In this document: positions 24,170 to 32,328 of the stretch, one piece after another | Position numbering within the stretch: the first letter of the stretch is position 1 | Layout of the letters: each line of letters begins with the position of its first letter | Virus record (IMG/VR): IMGVR_UViG_3300017963_000345 | Coordinates: 1-50,355 of that record | Origin: a virus | Length of the DNA: 50,355 nucleotides | Reading direction: 5' to 3' (one strand) | Program-made: the position numbers and the translations under genes | The notes under the pieces: model-generated | Seen by the model: only the letters and a program-made list of their open reading frames with translations | Databases searched by the model: none | What the model was told of the DNA's origin: nothing

Positions 24170-24643
24170 TCAGGTTCCATCCTTCCATGCTTCTCTAAAC
24201 AATTGGTACGATGCGTGATCTGGCATGTCAACGTCCAACTGCTCTTCTGTTAGTTTTCTACATAACCACAAGTAGTCAAAGTCACCCATACCGAGTCGGG
24301 CCAGACGAATGTCATCATCATCGTAAATCAGCTTGAGTTGGCGGCTACGAATATCCGACAGCTCAGAGTAACTGACGCTGATGTATCTGGTGTAGTGGTG
24401 CACCGTAGGCGCTCCAGAGAACAGCATACAGTAGCCCACTAACCGTTCTCTACCTTTCTCGTCTCCATACACACCGAACAATACGATAGTATGATGCTGA
24501 CACAAGGACAGTAGTTTGGGTCGCTCTGTTGCCGTCAACTCTTTTACTTTGAGTCCAATACAGCGAGGGGTAATCTCGGTGAAGATGTGGTTGTGCATTC
24601 CAATCCACAGCTGTCCGATGCGCTCGGTAATCCGGCTAATCAC
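24170..24643 (-). CDS. Unknown protein, possibly acetyltransferase-like, after the clamp (157 aa)
   Basis: The frame is open upstream into the clamp gene, but a GTG at 24643 overlaps the clamp stop as GTGA and gives 157 aa; an ATG at 24595 (141 aa) is the alternative. The central part (VLFGVYGDEKGRERLVGYCMLF, then YISVSYSELSDIRSRQL) resembles the strand-turn-strand plan of GNAT acetyltransferases, but the acetyl-CoA loop (R/Q-x2-G-x-G/A) is not clear. It could also be an unrelated small alpha/beta protein. It lies between the sliding clamp and the 97-aa gene in one transcription unit. Confidence 0.55.
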   Translation of the reverse strand: MISRITERIGQLWIGMHNHIFTEITPRCIGLKVKELTATERPKLLSLCQHHTIVLFGVYGDEKGRERLVGYCMLFSGAPTVHHYTRYISVSYSELSDIRSRQLKLIYDDDDIRLARLGMGDFDYLWLCRKLTEEQLDVDMPDHASYQLFREAWKDGT

Positions 24644-25755
24644 TCCGCCAGCATCATCGCTAGGTAGTCGATTATCGCCGGGTCTTCCTTCACTGTGATC
24701 CGCAGAAACTTTTGATCCCATGATTCCACCGTCAAAGGCATAGAGGTAGGTGCAACTTTGACAAACTCCTTGAGGTATTGTGCTCGGATAGGAATACTTA
24801 GCGCACCTTCTGTCGTAACGTCTTTTGTTTTGATGAGACTCTCAGCTGCGTTGGCTACCGCCAACTGTCGCAGTTTGATTTGACCTTTGGAGGAAATAGA
24901 GAACTCCATCTCGGCTTCCGCTGCTTTCTTGCCTACTGGAGCTACGCGATCCAACGCGTCTTTGAGTTCTCGTCCTTCAATTGTAAAGCGGCAGGCCAAC
25001 TCACCTGATGTAGCCTGAGTAATGGCGTCCTGCGTGCTCATGTACTGCTTGTCTACCGTCGGATGGAATAGGTCTAGATCTCCGCTACTAAGCCGAACCA
25101 AACTACCGTCTTCCGACCCGCCAATCATGATGGCATCGCCGTCGACTTCTTTGATTACCTTAGCCAGAAGGCTTTGACCCAAAATGAAGTGGCTAGCCTT
25201 CTTGGCTTTTATCGCCGTACTTTTGATTTCATAGCGCCCGTAGCTCAGGTGGTCCAAACCGCAGTATTCAAAGTACTGGTTATCGAACGTCAGCTGGACG
25301 TCGTAGTCGCCTTTGATTTCTGATTTGTACGTGGCGAACTTGGCTCCAGCTTTCATCACCAAAGTAGGAAGCTTAGCGGTAGGTTTGACCGTGGTGGTAG
25401 TGTTCTGTTGTTCTTTGACGTCGCTGGCTGCGTTGTTGTCTTGAGCCCATACGTACTTGGTGCGTTTATCCTGGATCTTGATTTCCGCTGATCCCGCATC
25501 AATAGTAACGTCACCTTGCAGCTTCATCCCAGCCAGGTCCTTGGCGTTGACGCCGCACGAACCAGCCCGCAGGAGTTTACCGGGAATGCGCTTGACGACG
25601 TAAGCCCCCATCTTGGCGGATTCAACTACAAGAGAGTCTTCTGTTGCAGTTAGGCAGCAAGGCTGACGGTCGTCGTTTGAATCTCCGAAGGCGTGAACCG
25701 CCAACACGGTTGTGATGGCTTTGGTCAGATCTTTGGCTTTTACTCGTGTCTTCAT
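24640..25755 (-). CDS. dnaN: DNA sliding clamp, DnaN (beta) type (371 aa)
   Basis: At 371 aa it has the length of bacterial beta clamps (about 366) rather than T4 gp45 (about 228). The MKTRVKAKDLTKAI opening, the mid-chain strand pairs (DVQLTFDNQYFEYCG, DAIMIGG), the third-domain segment AVANAAESLIKTK, and a C-terminus IDYLAMMLAE in the place of the usual YVVMPMRL fit the three-domain beta fold. A dimer would encircle DNA and tether the phage polymerase. The protein is divergent, with an inserted Asn/Thr-rich loop near residues 110-125. Its ATG overlaps the exonuclease stop (ATGA), linking the two replication genes. Confidence 0.75.
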   Translation of the reverse strand: MKTRVKAKDLTKAITTVLAVHAFGDSNDDRQPCCLTATEDSLVVESAKMGAYVVKRIPGKLLRAGSCGVNAKDLAGMKLQGDVTIDAGSAEIKIQDKRTKYVWAQDNNAASDVKEQQNTTTTVKPTAKLPTLVMKAGAKFATYKSEIKGDYDVQLTFDNQYFEYCGLDHLSYGRYEIKSTAIKAKKASHFILGQSLLAKVIKEVDGDAIMIGGSEDGSLVRLSSGDLDLFHPTVDKQYMSTQDAITQATSGELACRFTIEGRELKDALDRVAPVGKKAAEAEMEFSISSKGQIKLRQLAVANAAESLIKTKDVTTEGALSIPIRAQYLKEFVKVAPTSMPLTVESWDQKFLRITVKEDPAIIDYLAMMLAE

Positions 25756-26585
25756 GTCACCAGCCTGATGTCTTCGTTGTCAACTTGGTCTCCATACTGG
25801 GCTAAAAACTTCTTCAGCCTTGTCGCGTCGCCTTGGTATTGACGTTGTTTGAGTTGGCCCAGACGAGCGCGGGTTACTTCTACGTGACGTTTTACAGTCG
25901 AAACAGATGCTTTGACTTTTTCTTTGTCTTTTCCTGTCAGATATTCAGCGGTAGAAACTACTTCTGCTAGACGCCCAACATCACCTTTGGTTTCTTGTAC
26001 CAAACGGAGCAGTTTCTTTTTGTGAACACGCTCGACTGCCCTAGGAATCTGATCTGACGGATCTCCCAAGATGGCCTTCATCAGGGGTATTTCGTTAGGC
26101 TGCACTCCCAGCAGCCGTTGGCAGGCGTGTCGATCAACGTCAGTAGTACTGCGTTTAACCGTTGCGTGCACCGTTACTCGTGAGTTGATTAGTTGCCACA
26201 GGTCACGATCGTTTGATACAATGACGCACGTTTCGTTAGGATGTTCGTGACAGTAAGTTGCGATGGCGTCATCAGCCTCACCGTCTGGCGCCTTGATGAG
26301 ACGACATGCAGTCAGTTTCAGCATTTTGATAGCTCGAGTTCGTGCATCGTTGAACTCTGGAGACGGAATACGACCAGCTTTGTATTCAGGTAGTGTACGT
26401 TGGCGGATCAATGTACCAGATCCTTCAAGAGCATAAACCATCTCGTGGTGCGGATACTGCCTTCGTAACTTGGCTAGCATGTTGATCAGAAGCCCGAGAT
26501 ATCGATCAGGCGCCACCGAAACAGCCCTCGCTACCACGTTCGACAAATCAACCAGCAGTACAGCTTTGCTTTGAAGGATACGCAT
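25752..26585 (-). CDS. FEN/T5-type 5'-3' exonuclease (RNase H-like, 277 aa)
   Basis: Motifs of the FEN family are in place: LLVDLSNVV with D13, EADDAIA (about residues 103-109) after a helical arch region, SNDRDLWQL (about 124), and LGDPSDQIP (about 175), which supply the acidic two-metal site; a basic H3TH region follows. Such enzymes remove RNA primers and flaps during lagging-strand synthesis. I use the ATG at 26585, with AAGAAGAG eight bases ahead, rather than the TTG one codon earlier. Its TGA overlaps the clamp ATG. The Lys/Arg-rich C-terminus should bind DNA. Confidence 0.88.
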   Translation of the reverse strand: MRILQSKAVLLVDLSNVVARAVSVAPDRYLGLLINMLAKLRRQYPHHEMVYALEGSGTLIRQRTLPEYKAGRIPSPEFNDARTRAIKMLKLTACRLIKAPDGEADDAIATYCHEHPNETCVIVSNDRDLWQLINSRVTVHATVKRSTTDVDRHACQRLLGVQPNEIPLMKAILGDPSDQIPRAVERVHKKKLLRLVQETKGDVGRLAEVVSTAEYLTGKDKEKVKASVSTVKRHVEVTRARLGQLKQRQYQGDATRLKKFLAQYGDQVDNEDIRLVT

Positions 26586-26599
26586 CAACTTGACTCTTC

Positions 26600-26628
26600 T
26601 TGCAAAGTGTTGGTATTTACAACATAAA
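26600..26628 (+). promoter_or_regulatory. Weak sigma70-like promoter for the plus-strand mini-gene
   Basis: TTGCAA (26600-26605), a 17-base spacer and CATAAA (26623-26628) would start RNA near 26635. A TTGACA at 26632-26637 with CATAGT 16 bases on is another candidate, but it would start RNA inside the ribosome site. Low certainty. Confidence 0.3.
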
Positions 26629-26677
26629 GACTTGACAAAAGCAACTTTTCTGTCATAGTAGGTAGGAGAGGTGTATT

Positions 26678-26833
26678 ATGCGATTGAATCGCCGACAAAT
26701 CAGAATGTTGAACCGATACCCACGAGCGACTCGTGTGTGGCGGCAAGCGGGCGTGCGTTTGTCTCCCTCGACTAGAGTTGTAACCAACGGTAACACGGTT
26801 CGCGTCGTACGGCGCAGTAACGGCCAAGGTTGA
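26678..26833 (+). CDS. Tiny basic protein on the opposite strand (51 aa)
   Basis: A 51-aa frame, MRLNRRQIRMLNRYPRATR then VWRQAGVRLSPSTRVV, ending in RRSNGQG. It is strongly basic (about a quarter Arg), so it may bind nucleic acid. AGGAGAG lies about seven bases before the ATG, the best ribosome site in this gap. It is the only plus-strand gene within 18 kb of minus-strand replication genes and fills most of the 310-base gap between the DnaB-like and exonuclease genes. A competing minus-strand frame (26585-26902, TTG start) exists but looks less protein-like. No family recognised. Confidence 0.55.
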   Translation: MRLNRRQIRMLNRYPRATRVWRQAGVRLSPSTRVVTNGNTVRVVRRSNGQG

Positions 26834-26898
26834 GTCTGGTCGTTCGATAGCCTTGTCCTGAGCGCCTTTCTGGCGTTGACGGTATCTTATGCCCAAAA

Positions 26899-28329
26899 TC
26901 AATATCCTCTAGCAGCTTCTTCGCCGTCCAGGTCTACGTCTAGCAGTGGGTTGTCAAAGTCTGCTGAAGGTTTACCGCCCTTCTTGCTTTTGCCTTTCCG
27001 CTTGTTTCGGTTCTCTACGTAGCTAGACATACCAGTCTGCACGCCACCGGTAGTTCGGATTTGCATCCTGGCCAGGTCAAACTTAGCTGGAATTACGCCA
27101 CCACGCGCGTGGCGTGCTTTCCCTAAACGAAGCTCTACCTTACCTGTTTCTTGTTCTTCTTCGCCGAACCGCCACCACATCCAGTAGTCGGCATCTTCTT
27201 CAGGACCAGTGCCGTATTTGGTTCGCTCGTCTTTAGATAGTTGAGTAAGCAATACTATAACGGGTCTTGGGTTGAGTCGTTTGGCCATTTGCTTGAGGTA
27301 GCGGGAGTGCTCCTTTTGTGCCTTCCACATCTCCTGTTTGCCTGAACTAAACAAGCTCAGGTAGTCGACGTAGATAATGTCATAACCGAACGGACCCATA
27401 TCGAGTTCGAGGTTCTCTGGTCGGTAGTCGCTGTCTTTTAGTTCCCAAGGAGAGAAGAAGTTCCCGTGCTTCTGTGACGTCTCCAGCTCGAATTGCTTCC
27501 ACTGCTCCCACACAGAACGTCGGTCTTCTTTGTCACCGAAGTCCCTGCGGCGCACGTTGTTGGCTCTGGTGTTGGTGACGTTAGCGATCATGCGCTCCAT
27601 CAACTGCTCTTCGTCCATCTCTAATGAAGCCAACCCTACGTTGTAGCCGGACCGGAACTGTTCTACCATCATCTGCAGGATCATCGCGGTTTTGCCGCCG
27701 CCGCGCGGAGCCGATATGACGACCAAGTCACCGCGACGCCAGCCTGTCAGGTGTTTATCTAGGTGGGTTAGACCGGTTCGAATGAACTGATCTTTGCGCT
27801 TCTTCATCATCTGGCGAAGCCACTGCTTGACTTCTTCCTCTGACCTGTTGCGCCCGAAGTGAGTGACGGACTTCTCTCTGTTCTCTCGAAGTTGCTTTAC
27901 AACATCAAGTAGAACGGACTCAGCTTTTGAGATAGTGCTTTCTTGATACTGCCCAGTACACAGCTCGGTGATCGCTTTGGCGCCGTCGTAAAGAGATCGG
28001 ATCTTGCGGAAGTCCTGTACTATCTGGAGCATCCGATCGATATGACGGCGAGGTATCTTTGCCGCTTTCGTTTTGGTGTTGCGGCTGCATTTCAGAAACT
28101 CTTTAGCTTCTTTGGATAGCGTTGGATCGGCCCCAAAGATAGCGACGTCTCCCAGTTCCTTCCCAAACTTCAGCAAGGCAGTCATGCGGGCTCTTATCTC
28201 TTGCCCTTCTTCCGTACCAAAGTCTTCATGCTGGCAGTTAGCCAAGATGTAGTTTCGTGCTCTATCGGATCTATGTTGCAGAGCCGTAATGAGCAGCTTG
28301 CGTTCTGTGGCGGCATCAGCAGTTTTCAT
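26899..28329 (-). CDS. DnaB-like replicative helicase (476 aa)
   Basis: The C-terminal RecA-like domain has Walker A SAPRGGGKT (about residue 210), a following 'GLASLEMDEEQLMERM' (the conserved FSLEM segment of DnaB), Walker B YDIIYVDYLSLF (about 320), and HSRYLKQMAKRLNPRPVIVLLTQLSK with the DnaB-type Q-L-S/N motif. The N-terminal 150 residues are helical. The start at 28329 is chosen because it overlaps the upstream stop as ATGA; the frame is open further upstream. It would form a hexamer and unwind DNA at the phage fork. It directly follows the probable loader gene. An acidic tail ends the protein. Confidence 0.9.
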   Translation of the reverse strand: MKTADAATERKLLITALQHRSDRARNYILANCQHEDFGTEEGQEIRARMTALLKFGKELGDVAIFGADPTLSKEAKEFLKCSRNTKTKAAKIPRRHIDRMLQIVQDFRKIRSLYDGAKAITELCTGQYQESTISKAESVLLDVVKQLRENREKSVTHFGRNRSEEEVKQWLRQMMKKRKDQFIRTGLTHLDKHLTGWRRGDLVVISAPRGGGKTAMILQMMVEQFRSGYNVGLASLEMDEEQLMERMIANVTNTRANNVRRRDFGDKEDRRSVWEQWKQFELETSQKHGNFFSPWELKDSDYRPENLELDMGPFGYDIIYVDYLSLFSSGKQEMWKAQKEHSRYLKQMAKRLNPRPVIVLLTQLSKDERTKYGTGPEEDADYWMWWRFGEEEQETGKVELRLGKARHARGGVIPAKFDLARMQIRTTGGVQTGMSSYVENRNKRKGKSKKGGKPSADFDNPLLDVDLDGEEAARGY

Positions 28330-28895
28330 GAGGGGTCCGCGATAAATCCGACTGCGTCGGGACGAAGGCAAAGGCGGTTAACACAGAACGAGTAAGGATC
28401 TTTGCAGCCAGCCACTACCACTAGCTTGGCAGGTCTCCTCCAACGCAACAACAAATCACGTACCTGTTCTACTCGTTCGTTGCTGCTGTGGTTCATCAAA
28501 TTGTGTACTGCATAGATGTTGGTCTCTTTTGGTAGACGCTCTCTGGCATACGCAGCATCAATCATCTGTACAAAGGCGCCCTCTCCGGCTGCTTGACAAA
28601 GTACAGAACTAGCAGCCGCCAAAGCACCTTCATCGGTCGGGAAAGACCCCAACACAACCAACTGCCTCATTGGCTCTACGATGACCTGACGAAGTGCTTG
28701 TCGTTGTTGAGCGGCCGTTACCTTGGGTCCTTTTTTCTGCGTACCGAAACCACAACTACGGAACTTCAGCTGTTTCAAGATGGTGTCCCAGTAGCGTGCC
28801 GGTATGCCAGCACGGGCCCACTCGGTTTCTTCTACCGTACGGGCCCGAGCAAGGTCTACTTGAGGATCCCGCTCGTTATTTGTGGTTCTTTTCAA
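28326..28895 (-). CDS. Probable helicase loader, DnaC-like with degenerate P-loop (189 aa)
   Basis: It ends in an ATGA overlap with the DnaB-like gene, the classic loader-helicase arrangement. Residues about 20-45 (ARTVEETEWARAGIPARYWDTILKQLKF) resemble the 'a.IP.ry....l.ny' segment that precedes the ATPase core in DnaC/IstB loaders. The core keeps strand-like stretches (RQLVVLGSF, AKLVVVAGC), but the expected Walker A is only VLGSFPTDEGA, with no GK-S/T, so ATP binding may be lost. It starts at TTG (28895) with GAGGA upstream. A loader is my best inference; a DnaB-binding regulator without ATPase activity is the alternative. Confidence 0.55.
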   Translation of the reverse strand: MKRTTNNERDPQVDLARARTVEETEWARAGIPARYWDTILKQLKFRSCGFGTQKKGPKVTAAQQRQALRQVIVEPMRQLVVLGSFPTDEGALAAASSVLCQAAGEGAFVQMIDAAYARERLPKETNIYAVHNLMNHSSNERVEQVRDLLLRWRRPAKLVVVAGCKDPYSFCVNRLCLRPDAVGFIADPS

Positions 28896-29289
28896 GAAGC
28901 TTCCTCGCTTCGTTTAGCACAGTCAGCGTTAGTTCGGTGAGAGGATCTATAGGTTGGGCACGATCAGCTTCGGCTTCCATAATGTCGCGTAGTGCATCCA
29001 AGGAGCCCTGAGCCTCCAGCACATCCTCTTGCATCTGGTCTACAGTTGTCTCGAGCGTTTTGACTCTACTGAGCAGGTCTTGTACCAGTTCTTCCAACAA
29101 AGTCTGCTTAGGATCAAACTCATATGGCCATTTGATTGTTGTTCCCGTCTCGTGTGGAACTTCATCGACAGGAGGAGCCGCATATACATACACACCTCCG
29201 AGACCGGTTACGTTGGTTGTATCATAGCGACAGCGTGTTTCAGTACCGCAACCCCCACAAGTACATTTTGTCTTGACATCGTCACTCAT
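28876..29289 (-). CDS. Zinc-knuckle coiled-coil protein (137 aa)
   Basis: The N-terminus has CTCGGCGTETRC (cysteines at 9, 11, 14 and 20), a likely metal site, then a Pro-rich linker and a coiled coil from about residue 60 to 105 (LLEELVQDLLSRVKTLETTV). It overlaps the loader gene by 20 bases and the previous gene by ATGA. No family recognised. In this context it may be a replication accessory factor. Confidence 0.65.
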   Translation of the reverse strand: MSDDVKTKCTCGGCGTETRCRYDTTNVTGLGGVYVYAAPPVDEVPHETGTTIKWPYEFDPKQTLLEELVQDLLSRVKTLETTVDQMQEDVLEAQGSLDALRDIMEAEADRAQPIDPLTELTLTVLNEARKLLEKNHK

Positions 29290-29702
29290 GCTTCGTCTCC
29301 GTTTTGAGGTTTTTCTTCCAGTTTTACAGCAACAGCATCTACGTCAGCATGACCAATTACTCTGATGGTGCGTACGTTGGCGTAGCATATCCGTTCTATC
29401 TTGGTCCTATCGACAGTCCCCGTTTCGGCGTCAACTCGGTGTACCGCCAACACAGCTTTGTTAGGCCGATACATAGTATCGTCGTAAGCCATCACGTTGA
29501 CTACCAGGTAACGGAACTCCGTCGTATAGACATTGCCAAGCAGGTTTTTTCGTTGCTTCTGCTCTAACACGATCACATCGCCTGCTTTAACGAAAAACGT
29601 TTCGCGGGTAACATGGTTAATCAAGTCAGTAGCTTCTGCTTTTAGTTGTGCAGCTTCCGCTAACAACGCTGCTGCTTTTTCTAGTTGATCGTCATAATCC
29701 AT
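29286..29702 (-). CDS. Unknown protein with N-terminal coiled coil (138 aa)
   Basis: MDYDDQLEKAAALLAEAAQLKAEATDL forms a short coiled coil, followed by a beta-rich domain (AGDVIVLEQKQRKN, FRYLVVNVMAYDD, AVLAVHRVDAE, ICYANVRTIRVIGH). The opening resembles that of the 68-aa gene at 33608-33814 (MDYRDTL...LNAEAKDLRR). The ATG overlaps the SF2 helicase stop (TGATG). No family recognised. Confidence 0.65.
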   Translation of the reverse strand: MDYDDQLEKAAALLAEAAQLKAEATDLINHVTRETFFVKAGDVIVLEQKQRKNLLGNVYTTEFRYLVVNVMAYDDTMYRPNKAVLAVHRVDAETGTVDRTKIERICYANVRTIRVIGHADVDAVAVKLEEKPQNGDEA

Positions 29703-31309
29703 CAGAAATCAAACCTGCTTTGGTGGCTCTTAGGTAGCCAACTCTTCCCGCCCTTAGGCATCGCAAGCCCGTCGGACTTTTCCACTTCCCATCCTTCACT
29801 CTCTACTACCTTGACCACTTTACGGAACGCGCCTGATAGCTGTCCACCTTCGTCTACGTAGTAGCGGATCAACGGAACCAGTTTACCTTCGTCAGGACGC
29901 CTGGTACGACCAAAGATTTGTTTGATGCGGTGTTCGGCTGCTACGGGGGTCACTAGATGTAAACAGTCCAGTGGCTTAATCGACACCATAGCGTCCAGAA
30001 CCTTGCCTGCGCACAAGCACCGGTACTTGCCTGCTGCTACGTCTTTGTAGATCTGCTCCCGCCTTTTCTTGGGAACAGAGCCGTCGGCGTACGCTACATC
30101 GTATCCAACTTCTTTGAGGTGGTCATGGACAGCCCTGATGATTTGCTTGCGTTCGCCTACCACAGCAATCAAACGCCCATCATCAATGTCAGCTGCCACG
30201 TTTCGGACGATACAGTCGATGCGATCTTGATCATCACAAAGCAGTGCTAGCAATTTACCCCAGATCCAATGACGCTTGTACTTCGAGTGGACAATCTTAT
30301 CTGGCGCTACGAAGCCAGTACCAATGAACTTGACGATCGGGCGCATCTGGTCTGCCTGTAGTTTTGCCACCACGGGCCCCAGAATACGATAAGCGAGGAA
30401 CTCTCGATGGTCGGGGCGTTCGGGTGTGGCGGTCAGCCCAAGCCAGCTCAGGGGCGCCCACAAGCTGAAGACGCGGATGAATTCTGGCGCCACCAGCTCG
30501 TGTATCTCGTCCGCTATAACGAGCCCAAATCTAAACTGGTCTTGGATTAGTTTGCGGTAACCTTTTCGATGCAGGAACGTCTGTACGGTGGCGATGCAGA
30601 TAGGGTAGTCGGCTTTGTGTCGGTAGGGACCAATTAGACGCCGACCTAGTTGCTCCTCGAGTTGATTGACATTGGTGTGCTGTCGGAACTCTTTCTCCCA
30701 GTGGGCCTCACCTTCGCCTCGTTTGGACAGAATCAAAGTCTTCAGTCCCATACGACAGCAGCAACCCATGCCGATTATCGTCTTTCCGGCTCCGGTTTGT
30801 CCTAATACTAACCCTGACCCAGCACGACACCAGGCATCTACACAATCATTCTGCCGCGGCCACCTACCGTCCTTCAGTACATGTTGGCCCATCTGCAGTC
30901 GAAACCCCAAGGGACTAACAGAACGAAGGTCTACTACATCGCGCAGTTGATTTTGGATAAGTCGCTGGTCACCGCGTGGTAAGCCTATCCAATCGGTATC
31001 CTGGCCAGTCAAAATGTGACGGACTGCATCAATCGTATGTGGAATAGTAACCTTCTCCACTTTCGGTTTACCTGATCTGTTCAGGATAGGTTCGCCTTCT
31101 TCGTCCACCACACGCCTCCATTGGGTTTCGTCCCAATGATGCCGAAAGTTCTCCAGCAAGCCGGGCGAAACTTCGGTCTCGGGCAGGTACAATCTGTTGG
31201 CCAGTATGGTTCGCATGTATTTAAAAGGACCGCCTGCCCGCCCACCCAACACAGAACCACTTATTCTGGAGGTCGGGTGGACGTGGAGGCGATCGATCCT
31301 AGTGTCCAA
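29702..31309 (-). CDS. SF2 DNA helicase, UvsW/XPB-like (535 aa)
   Basis: SF2 motifs: I GQTGAGKT (about residue 171), II ADEIHE (about 268, the DExH box), III LTATPERPDH (about 294), and VI QIFGRTRRPDEG (about 466), with IV/V around VVGERKQ and CLCAGKVLDAMVSI. The arrangement is that of T4 UvsW and related helicases, which remodel branched DNA and D-loops and switch origin use. The N-terminal 130 residues are unlike UvsW and unrecognised. The start is uncertain: TTG at 31309 overlaps the previous gene; the first ATG is at 31216. Its stop overlaps the next ATG. Confidence 0.88.
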   Translation of the reverse strand: MDTRIDRLHVHPTSRISGSVLGGRAGGPFKYMRTILANRLYLPETEVSPGLLENFRHHWDETQWRRVVDEEGEPILNRSGKPKVEKVTIPHTIDAVRHILTGQDTDWIGLPRGDQRLIQNQLRDVVDLRSVSPLGFRLQMGQHVLKDGRWPRQNDCVDAWCRAGSGLVLGQTGAGKTIIGMGCCCRMGLKTLILSKRGEGEAHWEKEFRQHTNVNQLEEQLGRRLIGPYRHKADYPICIATVQTFLHRKGYRKLIQDQFRFGLVIADEIHELVAPEFIRVFSLWAPLSWLGLTATPERPDHREFLAYRILGPVVAKLQADQMRPIVKFIGTGFVAPDKIVHSKYKRHWIWGKLLALLCDDQDRIDCIVRNVAADIDDGRLIAVVGERKQIIRAVHDHLKEVGYDVAYADGSVPKKRREQIYKDVAAGKYRCLCAGKVLDAMVSIKPLDCLHLVTPVAAEHRIKQIFGRTRRPDEGKLVPLIRYYVDEGGQLSGAFRKVVKVVESEGWEVEKSDGLAMPKGGKSWLPKSHQSRFDF

Positions 31310-31847
31310 ATTCCATTTGGTTGTAACGGTGCATGATCTCCAGCAGAACGGCTGGATTCTCGATTTTACCAGTCACGTGGTCAAACACCGGCACGTATTC
31401 TTGCTGCTGGCGCGACCACAGCATCGCTTTGGGAATCTCGATCTTGCCTTCAGTTCGGTTAAGCCGGACCTGAATGCCCGCTACGATCGTCATACTGATG
31501 ACCACACAAATAGGATACCATTCGAAGATGCCCGTCTGTACCTCTCGGATCTGACTTCTAGTCATCACACACGACAGCTGCTGTACCGTAGCTTCTTCGG
31601 GCATCGACAAGTACTCTTGGTCGTTAATCAAGTCGACCCCGAAGATGCGCGCTATGTTTTGACCTAGTGGAGCCAAATACTTCTGCTCCCAAGGCAACAC
31701 CCAAGCAACGTCGTCGCGGTCCCACTGATCGTTGGGCCAAAATTTCATCAACTGCTTGAACGGCTGAATGATAGGAGTACCCTCGGGCGGCCCAATGGGT
31801 TTGTCGTCGGGCCACTCCTCCATAGGCAGCTTTAGTTTTTCTGTCAT
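31299..31847 (-). CDS. Unknown protein (182 aa)
   Basis: A 182-aa protein with a Pro-rich acidic N-terminus (WPDDKPIGPPEGTP), a Trp-rich middle, and a hydrophobic stretch around residues 112-125 (WYPICVVISMTIVAGI) followed by a basic beta-like segment. The hydrophobic run is short, with no clear signal, so a membrane role is uncertain. GGGAGGACTGAG precedes the ATG, a strong ribosome site. No family recognised. Confidence 0.65.
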   Translation of the reverse strand: MTEKLKLPMEEWPDDKPIGPPEGTPIIQPFKQLMKFWPNDQWDRDDVAWVLPWEQKYLAPLGQNIARIFGVDLINDQEYLSMPEEATVQQLSCVMTRSQIREVQTGIFEWYPICVVISMTIVAGIQVRLNRTEGKIEIPKAMLWSRQQQEYVPVFDHVTGKIENPAVLLEIMHRYNQMEFGH

Positions 31848-31848
31848 C

Positions 31849-32328
31849 TCAGTCCTCCCTCGCCGGGTATATTTTGACTTCTCGAGGTTTGTTGATCAGG
31901 TTGCCTTCTAGGTCAAACTCATCTTCGTCCTCAAACCCAAAACTATTCCACAGGTCGTTTTGGTTGGTTCCCTTGACCACTACTTCACCCGCAAACGCAG
32001 GAGCCGACGTTGTTGGAGTAAACTGCTTTTGTTTGATTCCGTCGTCTGTGATCTGCATGAGGAAGCACCGAAAGTGACCGTACTGGTCACGATCAAGCTC
32101 CCACGCGATCATCATGACTTGGTCTGACGAGATCCAAAATGACCACGCAGCCGGTTGGGTTGGGTCGAACTCAAATTCCGTGATGGGAACTCCTTGGAAC
32201 GAAGGAGCGAACGGTTTGCCGGGTTCAAACATCTCGCAGACATCGCCATTGAGTCCTTCGGTGCGACTACACAGTTCGCCTTGTCCCAGAAACTTACGGC
32301 AGTCTCGGCAGTGGTGGCTATTCGTCAT
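31849..32328 (-). CDS. Unknown protein with N-terminal Cys/His cluster (159 aa)
   Basis: I start it at 32328 (MTNSHHCRDCRKFLG), overlapping the previous gene by 11 bases with AGGAA upstream; the frame is open 12 codons further. C7, C10, C20 and C30 plus two His near the start could hold zinc. The remainder is beta-rich with an acidic FEDEDEFDLEG loop. No family recognised. It lies in the run of unknown genes between the reductase and the SF2 helicase. Confidence 0.65.
   Translation of the reverse strand: MTNSHHCRDCRKFLGQGELCSRTEGLNGDVCEMFEPGKPFAPSFQGVPITEFEFDPTQPAAWSFWISSDQVMMIAWELDRDQYGHFRCFLMQITDDGIKQKQFTPTTSAPAFAGEVVVKGTNQNDLWNSFGFEDEDEFDLEGNLINKPREVKIYPARED

Noticed and set aside
26585-26902. 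A 105-codon minus-strand frame with a TTG start between helicase and exonuclease.
   Set aside because: No ribosome site before the TTG and a shadow-like composition (many Arg, Ser, Thr, His). Kept only as a possibility because its stop overlaps the exonuclease start.
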